Below, one piece after another: positions 40,949 through 50,311 of a DNA stretch of 64,000 bases. A model generated the notes under the pieces. It saw nothing but the letters and a program-made list of their open reading frames with translations, did not search any database and was not told where the DNA came from. The DNA is taken from NCBI GenBank assembly GCA_947396885.1, contig OX377205.1, positions 29,079,899 to 29,143,898 on the forward strand. The letters run 5' to 3'. Numbering within the stretch: the stretch's first letter is position 1; every line of letters begins with the position of its first letter. The position numbers were made by a program, and so were the translations under genes. Origin of the DNA: Heligmosomoides polygyrus polygyrus (Eukaryota; Nematoda; Chromadorea; Rhabditida; Heligmosomidae).

Positions 40949-41535
40949 CAGATTCGTGTTCAGCGACCTCGACTACCCCCAAGGCCGAAGTTTCGTGCCG
41001 CTTGAACGTCATCCTCAAAAAATCGATAAAATCGATCGATATCGATTGGTCGACTTCAGATTCGTGTTCAGCGACCTCGATTACCCCCAAGGCCGAAGTT
41101 TCGCGCCACTTGAACGCCATCCTCAAAAAATCGATAATATCGATCGATATCGATTGGTCGACGTCAGATTCGTGTTCAGCGACCTCGGTTACCCCCAGGG
41201 CCGAAGTTTCGTGCCGCTTGAACGTCATCCTCAAAAATTCGATAATATCGATCGATATCGATTGATCCGACTTCAGATTCGTGTTCAGCGACCTCGATTA
41301 CCCCAAGGCCGAAGTTTCGCGCCACTTGAACGCCATACTCAAAAAATCGATAATATCGATCGATATCGATTGATCCGACTTCAGATTCGTGTTCAGCGAC
41401 CTCGGTTACCCCCAGGGCCGAAGTTTCGTGCCGCTTGAACGTCATCCTCAAAAAATCGATAATATCGATCGATATCGATTGGTCGACTTCAAATTCGAGT
41501 TCAGCGACCTCGATTACCCCCAGGGCCAAAGTTTC
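40949..41535. repeat. 108-bp satellite, second block
   Basis: About 5.4 units at exactly 108-bp spacing (phase marks at 41011, 41119, 41227, 41335, 41443). Because 108 is divisible by three, ORFs of up to 170 codons run through it on both strands; these are not genes. Confidence 0.88.
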
Positions 41536-41537
41536 GC

Positions 41538-41928
41538 GCCGCCGACGTGTTCGGCACGTCTGCGGCTCGCCATGCACGGTTGTCGACGTGTTCGGCACGT
41601 CTACGGCATCGCCATGCAGGGTTGCCGACGTGTTTGGCACGTCTACGGCTCGCCATGCACGGTTGCCGACGTGTTTGGCACGTCTACGGCTCGCCATGCA
41701 TTGTTGCCGACGTGCTCGGCACGTCTACGGCTCGCCATGCACGGTTGCCGACGTGCTCGGCACGTCTACGGCTCGCCATGCAGGGTTGCCGACGTGCTCG
41801 GCACGTCTACGGCTCGCCATGCACGGTCGCCGACGTGTTCGGTACGTCTACGGCTCGCCATGCACGGTCGCCGACGTGTTCGGCACGTGAGCGGCTCGCC
41901 ATGCACGGTTGCCGACGTGTTCAGCTGC
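41538..41928. repeat. 41-bp GC-rich satellite
   Basis: About nine units of a 41-bp repeat containing gccgacgtgctcggcacgtc, itself an inverted repeat (acgtg...cacgt). Some units differ by one or two bases. Confidence 0.88.
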
Positions 41929-42019
41929 CGCGCCCCAACTCAAGTGTGACGGACAGACAGACACACGCACACACACACGCTTGCTGCTTTATATATAGTA
42001 AGGATGCTGATACGGTATG

Positions 42020-42425
42020 ATATGGTGGTGGTGCAGATAGACATTGTTGAAAAACTAACACATGTGAAGGCACAAATAGTCAGCCTTCATTTGCTTTAAG
42101 CATTGATGGTCTAAAATTAACTCCTGTGATCATGACAAGGCGTAACAACAACAATATGTGCAAAAATGTCGGCATCAAGGGGATTCGAACTGCAAAACCC
42201 GCCGGTGTGCTTCTATGAAACGTTCCCCCCACTAACTGCCCCGCCGAGACACACGTTGTGGAGTGTGGTAGGGGTTGATGATAGTTGCGCTCACGCTTTC
42301 AGACCCCCTTTTCAGGTCTTTAAAAAAGCGTTCAGCAAAAACTAACTGTAATTCAGGACTTCGCTCACAGGGCCCCACATCCGGCAAAATAGCATCGCAA
42401 AAGCTCACCTTTCAGAGCTGGAACC
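42020..42425 (-). repeat. tRNA-like interspersed repeat, right (inverted) copy
   Basis: Inverted partner of 38640-39030. Box A-like ggggcagttagtggg and box B-like cagttcgaatcc are on the minus strand at about 42180-42245. It ends about 20 bases from the Helitron-like element. Confidence 0.6.
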
Positions 42426-42640
42426 TTTACCTTAGCCTCAGCAAGCGTAAATGTCCTTGTAAAGCATTCCCGAGATGAACATTGCTCCTTGAGCACCCTA
42501 TTGGACGTTTTGATCTGGTCAATATTTTGTAAGCTTGCTTCAAGTTTAGTTTTTCCTAGTAAATTTTCACTCATTGTGAGCTCTTCACTAGTTTTTCTAA
42601 AAAAGTTGCCATCAATTTCTTAAACTGCTAGATGCAGTTT
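42426..42640 (-). pseudogene. Coiled-coil-like gene fragment joined to the tRNA-like repeat
   Basis: Directly before the donor-like gtgagc of the right repeat, the minus strand is protein-like: EIDGNFFRKTSEELTMSENL, LEASLQNIDQIKTSNRVLKE, then ending KVPALK at the donor. It is strongly helical with no known motif. An in-frame stop lies upstream. It may be an exon of a decayed or captured host gene. The left repeat has only a trace (VPTQ-like) of it. Confidence 0.35.
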
Positions 42641-42649
42641 TGAACCTTC

Positions 42650-43220
42650 GGTTAGAAGTCTTTAGAACAGCGTTCGTGCTGGTTTGCTCCGCACATTTTG
42701 CCTTATATCCGTCGATTACTCATTTTTTGTCACATTCTTCACTTGTTTAAATTATTTTGAAGGTCGGTCAATGCAGGAATCTTTCTCAAAGATCTCAGCT
42801 TAAATCTTCTTCTACCAGCTTGACTCTAGAGTAAATGCCTCATTTTTGCTCCAAAATCTAACGTTTTCTGAGAATAAGTGCGTTTTTATCGTTCCATGCT
42901 CTGCCGTTCAATCACGCATCCCAATTGAGAGTTTATTTGGTCCTTCGCTAAACAACCCATTATTCTTAGCATTGCTTGAAAGGCTTTAGATGTCAATAAG
43001 GGTCCTATGGTCGACCAGTTATTGATTACCATCAAAGTTAGGATGTCCACGGAATTTTTGGAATTTGTTCGTCGCGAAAAACATGAACGAGTGTAGTGGT
43101 CAGTGGTACTGACAAAGCGTCTGCAGACATATGACCATCTGAACGTCAGAAGGACCTGGAAGAAGGGGTCGAGAAAGTGCCGGACGCTCTAAATATGGAG
43201 TGCCGCCTTTGCGAAGTATT
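42650..43220. other. Intergenic stretch, unrecognised
   Basis: No ORF with motif, no repeats detected. Confidence 0.3.
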
Positions 43221-43227
43221 TCCTCTA

Positions 43228-44468
43228 TTAGGCTGAATCATAAATTCTGTAACATTTCTCTTTTTCTGGAATTCAAAGTAAACCCGCTTTAACCTTATAC
43301 CTGTTTGAAAGCTTGTTTCCTATCGATCACTCTGGGCTATTAATCGTTAATGTTCCTTGTGTTGTTGAAAAGTTTTATTTTCTAGAACGATGGCCCCTCA
43401 AAGAGGAAAAGTGTGGGATTTCATTTTCAATTAGTTCAAGCTCGGCAGCAACCCAGCGGCGGTAGCTAAGCATACTCAAGAAGTTATGGGATACCAGCAG
43501 GTTCACTCTTAACCGAACAAATTATTGGAGATTGTATGAGAAGTTCCTTTCCGCCCAGTAGGACAACAAAAACAAGCTTTCGGGAAGATCAACCGCTGTA
43601 GACAAAGGGCGACTGCGCAAATCCATCTAAACGAATTCTTCTCAAACCACGTTAGGATTGACCGCTGATCTTCACACCTCCTAGTGAACCACGGCCCGTC
43701 GGCTTCAGTAGAAGATTCAGTAGGAGTAGGCTTCAGTAGGAAGATTGCCAAAATCGCCTTCGTGCTTTGATGGAACCTCAAGTAAAACGCCGACTGCCGA
43801 GAGCTCCGGCACCGGTTCAAGCGAGGGAGCCTGGTTTCTTTACCAGCGATGAAATCGAATGCTTCATCACAACTGTAAAATCGAAAAGCAATAGCTGACA
43901 CGCAACGAGTTGGGAGTTCTGAAGTGAAAGCCGGAGTTCCACCGAAGGAAGGTCCTGCCGTGCGTTTGGTGGATGTGTAGTGGACCAGGGCACCGGAAGC
44001 TGCTCCACATAGTCAAACAATCCTCGACGCTCGCTATTGCTAACAACTCGACTAGTTCCAGCAAAAATTTATGGGGAAAGAAGTCGATACGACCCAATGC
44101 TCTTTCTACAAGGGCAACGGCCGACCGCTTACGGCACTTTAGACGCTGGAAAAAGACTAGGAATCGGGCTGCACTAAAATCAAGCAACTACCCTACGCCC
44201 CGGACAATGCATCGATGGATCACTTCCTCCATGGTAGGCGCTTCGCAGAATTCACTGACGTCACGGCGGTGGTACACGACTTCTTTAGGTCGAAACCGAC
44301 CAAGTTCTAGAAAGATGTTGTCCACTCAGTTCACTGTGGTGAAAAGCGGAAGAAACTAATTGAGAGTAACGACAATTACTTCGCTTGAGTCAATTATTTT
44401 TCTTTTTTGGTATAATTTTATTTTTGCAGGAAACCACATTTTGCTGCAAAATTTATGACTCAATCTTA
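43228..44468 (+). pseudogene. Mariner/Tc1-type transposon, heavily decayed
   Basis: Imperfect inverted ends (ttaggctgaatcataaattc against ttaagattgagtcataaatt) flank 1.24 kb with TA on both sides. Plus-strand transposase pieces begin MAPQRGKVWDF at 43390 and include SNPAAVAKHTQEVMGY; near the end come YAPDNASMDHFLHGRRF (third catalytic block, decayed) and AVVHDFFRSKPTKF. Many stops separate them. Confidence 0.75.
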
Positions 44469-44805
44469 TAGGTAGTCTGTAGGTGTGCCCAATTATCAAA
44501 AGTGGTTTTTCCTTCACAAAGACAATGGCGGACAGCGCTTGCTGTCGCCGTCGTTGCTTGCAGGTTTTCAAGGCAGTTTCATCGGGCAGGTATGACAGCC
44601 GAAGAAGGGGCTGTGATACCCCGCGAGATTGCAACAAAACGCACGGAGCCACGGATTCCATGGTGTGTAAGGTTGAGTTTGCTCGTGTTTCCGACAGTGC
44701 GCGAACGGGAACGAATAGGATCGAATGGCGCTCCTGCCCTATGCAGCTTGACGGATGCTAGATATCTAGTAAATTAGGCCAGTGGTTTGCATCACTTCCT
44801 AGTTG

Positions 44806-44970
44806 TGAATAATCTAGGCTTGCTATTCGTTACTGAAACATGGCATAATAAAAGAAATTCTAATTTTGAAACCACTTGTGACTTATTTGGGAGTTATTCT
44901 TCATGTACAGCCAATGAGAACAATGGCCGGTGTGATCTCTACCAAGTTATCTTCTTACCAAGTCAACTCC
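44806..44970 (+). pseudogene. LINE endonuclease fragment
   Basis: Reads NLGLLFVTETWHNKR and FGSYSSCTANENNGRCD, like the ..L.VTETWL... block of CR1-type endonucleases. About 55 codons, no other support. Confidence 0.35.
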
Positions 44971-45009
44971 TATGAGCCAGCCTATCCTCCGAGCCACTTG
45001 ACACCCTTA

Positions 45010-45305
45010 ACATAAGGATAAGGATAAAGGATAAAGGACGGCGTTACTCAATCCTTTCTGGGATGCGCCAGCGCATTCTACTTCTACGGGATATCGTGGA
45101 GGCGACATGAATGCGCCATACAATGACTTGCGGTGGCCAGCCGATGAAAAAGTGAGCGCATTATCCTTCCCAGACACGTCTGGTACCAATTCACCGACCC
45201 CGGAGGGATGGAGGGCTTGGTTGGCCTGGGCGGGAAATCCGAACCAGGAACCTGGTATCGGATGCACGCGACAGTCGCGCCTCCTCCGACTGCGCTATAC
45301 GCGCT
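45010..45305 (-). repeat. tRNA-derived SINE, best-preserved copy
   Basis: On the minus strand: head tatagcgcagtcggaggagg (box A), ggtatcggatgcacgcgaca complement region, box B around aggttcctggttcgg, body ggtcggtgaattggtaccag and catgtcgcctccacgatatc, and tail tttatcctttatccttatcc. About 295 bp. RNA polymerase III promoter boxes are recognisable. This copy is the reference for the family in the window. Confidence 0.8.
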
Positions 45306-45339
45306 TACCCTTAACATACGTAAGAAAATAGAAGGGACG

Positions 45340-47245
45340 GGAAAAGGTTGCTGGAACTTATGGGCATGTGGCACAAAATCCATGGCACAAGCTCTATGTG
45401 CTCTACTATTTCTCCGCTTAAACTCCTAGGCAGGCTCAGCATAAACCTACCGTAGTGCAGGGATGCCGATCACATTAATGTAATCGAGGAGGACATCTAG
45501 GATAAGAACCCTTCACTTCAGTAGTGCTGAACGGAAAATTGAAAGGGAAAATAAGGGGTTATGTAAGGCAGTCAATAAAATTGTGGGCAATGCTGTATCA
45601 TGCACCTATCGCAATCACATGATATCGCATATCTCCCACTCCCGCCGCTTCATGAATCCGGCTACTGGTGTGGTTCATTTTTATCTTCGATTACTCATCA
45701 TAGTGGCACATGGCGTATGGACTGATGTTCTCCATGCTCTCATCCTCTGAAATACATCTTCTTTTTTCAGTAAGAAGGGAGGAGGAGGGCCAATTACTAT
45801 TTTACCTGATATTCCATACAAGAAGACAGAAGTCACATTCAGGATAAACAAGGACGTACGTGCCACGTTTGTTCTCACCTAGAAATGTGTTGAGCATTAT
45901 GCATTATGCACACTTAAGCCACAGAAGGCAGTTAGCCACATGTGTCAAGAGGCCCAATTTCTTTCTCATCCAGAGAGTCTGAAAAATCTGTGAATAGCAA
46001 AAAAAGGTAACAATAAAATCCTCGTTGGTGGTGGCCGATTTTCAACGATTTCCTAAGAACTGAATGCGTTCAGAATTGAAATATGTTGAACTCGTGCCAT
46101 AGAAAACAAGTGCACTAATTTTAACATTTGCAAGATAGGTCGGCACGTTTGCAAATATTTAGGACGTGAAGTAGATTGTTTCTCTATGTCGAAATGGTTA
46201 ATTGATTAATGGTATCTTAGCTAAGCTTGTATTTTATTTTACTGATGTTAATTGTTTCATCTGCTAGAAGATCCGCTCTCTGTGCAAGTGTAGTAGACAA
46301 AGTGTAGTAGAGTGTAGTGTCTCTTCTTACTAGATTTGCACCGAGAACGGTCATAGTAGGTTCCCCCTCCCGACTGGGAAATCTTAAAGTGAGTCTATCT
46401 AGGCTGGGCAACCAAGTTGGTGCATTTTGCTATTTTCTATATGTTGTTGCCCATTTATTGTGTTTGGTTATGTCGGAAAATCGTTTAAGAGCGGCCACCA
46501 GTAATTGGGATTGCACAGTATAATCAAATAAAAAGTAGTTCAGGATGCCAATAATCAACGTTTTGACACAGACAAGACAACGTACGTCACGTAGCAATCT
46601 TTTTCAAACGTCCCGACATCACTTGAAAATGTTATATATTTCCGCTTAGTTTGATTTCGTTAGTGCAGTTGTTTTCGGCCGAATCAAATTGTTTAAGAGT
46701 GGCCATTACCAGCTATGTAGAACGGCACAGGATCCTGGAGCCCGATGGCCGTAAAAGCTTCTGTGCGTAAAAGTGTGGGGGGGGGGGGGGGGAGGGGGAG
46801 GGACCTGCCTGATATTCTCATTGAAATCATAAATGAACTCAAAACATGAACAGAATTTACGACCATGCAAACATTATGTCCTATACATAGTCCTGATTGC
46901 CGGTCGAATGGATGCAGGAAACAACATTCCGGATCTATCCTATTGGTACCCCCATTTTGACTCTTCGAGATCGGCGGCGACAAAGCCGATACCAAACCAT
47001 TCTTCAAAGCCTCAAAGCCCACATAGTGGACTGACCTACGAGAGGATCTTTTTTATAATTTCCATTAGCGGGTTACTGCTAAGAAGTGTTATGTAAGCAA
47101 CTTTGCGTAAAGCGGCTCGAAGGGATCGCCATGTGATGCGGTCCTACAAAACATTTTATGTTGTACTAAATTAAAAAATTTACACATCACTGGTGTAGTC
47201 TACCTCCTGGTGAACTGCGCTAGGTTACTTCAGTTGTAACTGAGC
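45340..47245. other. Intergenic stretch, unrecognised
   Basis: Small ORFs only. A run of about 18 G (near 46773-46795) is the one striking local feature. Confidence 0.35.
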
Positions 47246-47251
47246 GTTTAT

Positions 47252-47325
47252 GTGCCTTCTTACGGCTGAATCCGTTTGGACACCAACTTCCAAACTGGAG
47301 ACTTTCCTGGCGTGTTGGATCCACG
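47252..47325. repeat. Inverted repeat, left arm
   Basis: About 74 bp including ccgtttggacaccaacttcc; its complement recurs at 48430-48505 with about 85-90% identity by eye. Between the arms (47330-48425) are a 71-codon minus ORF at 47447-47662 and a 99-codon plus ORF at 47742-48041, neither recognised. Confidence 0.6.
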
Positions 47326-48429
47326 TCCACACACGTTCTCAAGCGCAAGGCCCATTCTGTCACTGACGGTGCACTGGTGAAACCCATGTCCTCAACAGGC
47401 CTTTACAGGTCCGATAGATGGTGCACATTCATTTTCGGCTGCAAACCTAGAGAGGGGGGTCCAACCTGTTCCTCTCTATTTCTGCCAAACAAGCAAAGTT
47501 AGATATCCTTCTAGGTCTATGCTGATTAGATAAACGTGTATAGCGTTTCGTTCTACAGTTTCTTAGGCAATCTGGGGTCAAGTTCGTCAGCGACTTACAG
47601 TAATCTAGAGTCGTAGTCGTTGATGAATCTAGCCCTGCATACACGCTGAAGATTTCGCTCATTTCTTTAAAAAAATTTTCAAACGAGAATTCTCGCAGAT
47701 AAGAAGTATGAGGCGTTTTTGACAGACAGTTTTGGCAATGCGTGGAAGTCGGAGCAGACAGAACTCTAATCGTAAGAGGGGACTACGATCGATGGATCTG
47801 CAAAGTCATCACAGAACAGTGCACAAACGCACTGCTGAGTGAGTGGATCGAAAAAAAAACGGAAAGTGAATCGCCTGGTTGCGATAGCTATTCTATCCGA
47901 CGTCGAACGTATTGTATCGAAAACGCTTCCATTTTAACGAGCTTCTTGCCTAACAGCACGGTGAAAAAGACATTAAGAATATCAAGTATGTATGTAGCCC
48001 AGAAGATGGAGGAGTTGGTACGGGTAGAAAATGGGATTTAGCACATCCACGGTTTCCGGCTTTCTGACAAGAATTTTCAAAACACAATGTCGATTGCACC
48101 GGCGGAGTTTGTAGGTTGATATATGTCCACCTACATGAGGAGAAAACTGAATGCCCCTCTATACTAGGACTGCTTCAGTATCATGCAGCTCAAGAGTGCT
48201 CCACAGCACAATATAAATTGCTGGATTTCGCGGCATTTTTTGCACCGCATGGGGGGGATTCTACCCCTTCCCCGTTCCTTCTGGTATAGATTCGAGCTCA
48301 GCCAACTTCGAGAAGTCCACTTCTAAGCAGGTTACGACCGCTAGTTTTGCAGCTAGCCGCCGTCTTAAAGACGTGTAGACGACGTGACGTGTTACACCAG
48401 TGCAGCACCTCTGACGTGGTGGGAAGTCG

Positions 48430-48505
48430 CTACACGCCAGAAAAGTCTCCTGTTTAGAAGTTGGTGTCCAAACGGATTTAGCCCCTTCTTACGAAGGTGG
48501 CTAAC
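48430..48505. repeat. Inverted repeat, right arm
   Basis: Complementary partner of 47252-47325 (acacgccagaaaagtctcct, ggtgtccaaacggattta). Confidence 0.6.
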
Positions 48506-48509
48506 CAAT

Positions 48510-49150
48510 GAATGCGAGGTGACCCCCTCCGAGCCGCTTTGCGCCAAGAAGACTTCCACCATAGAGATATTCCGTTGAAATGCTGTCCTCTGTACTGCGC
48601 TAGAACGAACAAACAAGTGGAGCTGTCCACGAACTCTGCTATTCATAATAAGGGGCCCCCGAAATTAGAAAGATTTCCTAGAATTGGTGGAGCTGAAACT
48701 GCTGAACCCCCTTAAAGTTTTCATCGTTGTGGTCGTCAGAAACAGGAGAACACGAAATTTTAAGCGGTATCTCATGCGAGGTAAACAATAGGAAAAAACT
48801 GAACTGAATTCTGTGGTTTTCAGACCGTTATGAGTAGAGCATCGTTTGGGTATTATTAGTCCCGCGAGAGACGGTCCGCCGCGCCGAGAGTGTAGGTCAG
48901 AGGACTAGATTTCTAACATTTACTGGTTCACTTCATCTGATAGATCGTTCGATGCTGATCCTGAATATGGGATTCACTTGTCAAAGCACAATTGGGAGAG
49001 CGCAACTGAAAAGCGGCGGAAAGGGCGGTTTTTGAGTTCTTTCTACCCAACGACGAAAAGGTATCGTAAGAATATACGACAGTTTGTGATGCACAAATTT
49101 GTAAACTCCCTGCAGCACTGGTGTCTCCGATTCGCATGGTGAACTGATCG
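48510..49150. other. Intergenic stretch with one foldback-related segment
   Basis: Near 48960-49050 the words aaaagcggcggaaagggcgg and gagagcgcaactg resemble the outer end of the foldback element at 53722 and 57717. Otherwise unrecognised. Confidence 0.35.
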
Positions 49151-49305
49151 TGGGCCTGGCCACTCCTTTGGTCGGATTCATGAACCGCCTACCGCCGCTT
49201 AACGGTTAAAATACCGCCAAGCCTCCTGATATGACATTCATCCAGCATCAGAATTGGCGGTAATTTCACCGTCAGATAAGCGGTTGATGAACCTGGCCCA
49301 TGACG
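49150..49305. repeat. Small palindromic element
   Basis: Imperfect inverted ends: gattcatgaaccgcctaccg on the left and the complement of gcggttgatgaacctggccc on the right, about 150 bp. MITE-like; no clear duplication seen. Confidence 0.45.
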
Positions 49306-49309
49306 TCAT

Positions 49310-50005
49310 TGCGCATTCTTACGAGGACGGATAATCACTAAATATAAGGTAATCGACCCTCCCTCCCCAAGCCATATTGCGCTGCAAATTCTACCCACGA
49401 GAATAAGTATTGCTGTAGTAAAATACAAAAGAAGTGGAAAGAACCCTCAGCACTTTTGGCTGTTTTGCTGGCACCTGACGGCTTTGAGTGGTTACCCATT
49501 CGGAGTATGACATCTCGTCTTTTCGTCATCCTCAGTCGCCAGCAAATGGGAGCACAGCAAATGGCTCTAATGAGGAAGGCCAACGCTCTCCTTGGATCGA
49601 TCACGGTGGATCTACTATGTATATTTAGTCTTTGTCAGTCAAGCAGTTCAGGTGACAGTCATCGACTAGGTATGGGTGAGAGGAAGGCATTCGTAACAGA
49701 ATGGTCCTCATTTCACGGGTTCATTTATTTGAGAAATCCACGACTCCACCAATGATTCCGTGATTACGTGGAGGGTGTAGAATCTCCTACAGTATGAATC
49801 ACCCCATGAAGTTTCTCCAAAAGCCCTTGAAAGCGTTGTGCACATATCAATGAAGCACCAGATCTAGTTTTCTTTCGGCAAGACAAGTTGGAGCTCGATC
49901 TACTAAATTTAGGTTGTAATTTTATTCTACTAAATTCTGTTATTGCCCTTTGAGCATAAAACAGCCGTTTTAATCAGCATTATAATACATACTGAACATA
50001 TGGAA
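49310..50005. other. Intergenic stretch, unrecognised
   Basis: ORFs at 49338-49604 (minus) and 49456-49755 (plus) overlap antisense without motifs. Confidence 0.3.
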
Positions 50006-50009
50006 CCGC

Positions 50010-50165
50010 ATTCATCAACGATTTACAGAGATTTGACAGAGAATTTACAGTGGGAACTCCTGAAAAAGCGCGAATTAACGCGACTTTTCAACAAGCGATA
50101 GGGTGAAATGTCGGCGCTATCATGACTTTCCGCTGTAATTTCTCTGTCAAGTCGTTGATGGATCC
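50010..50165. repeat. MITE-like foldback
   Basis: Arms catcaacgatttacagagat... and ...gtcaagtcgttgatgg are inverted over about 35 bases. The left arm also resembles the repeat near 60320 (caacgatttaca), suggesting a family. Confidence 0.5.
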
Positions 50166-50204
50166 GCCCCTTGTCGCTGATTTGACTTCTGTATGTTTCA
50201 TTAG

Positions 50205-50311
50205 TGCAATACAGCGAAGAGCATTACAGAATGACATCGACGTAGGAGACAATATGATGATCATGAACATCAACCAGGCGGCGCAGGCAGGTTGTGCTGA
50301 GCTGATACCAG
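50205..50311 (+). CDS. Tentative first PDZ exon
   Basis: After TTTCATTAG the frame reads AIQRRALQNDIDVGDNMMIM, like a PDZ segment (S.A....VGD.I..VN). Donor gtgggaact follows. A competing antisense ORF covers the same bases, so this exon is weak. Confidence 0.35.

Larger units (their letters stand above)
39550..41998 (-). mobile_element. Helitron-like element 2, packed with satellites and a solo LTR
   Basis: Same ends as 33065-34132: on the minus strand CTATATATAA at 41998 and a 37-base palindrome ending CTGG at 39550, followed by T. A second hairpin gggggcttcgccccc lies just inside (about 39588). The shared subterminal motif gtgacggaca is at about 41946. The interior is made of 108-bp units (39690-39860 and 40949-41535), a solo LTR (39865-40944) and 41-bp units (41538-41928). 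No Rep/helicase is present. Confidence 0.6.

Noticed and set aside
40929..42020. Several 150-186 codon ORFs on both strands
   Set aside because: They are read-through of the 108-bp and 41-bp satellites and shift frame only where repeats change.
47447..47662. A 71-codon minus ORF that looks protein-like
   Set aside because: No recognisable family, no start or splice support; kept only as a note.
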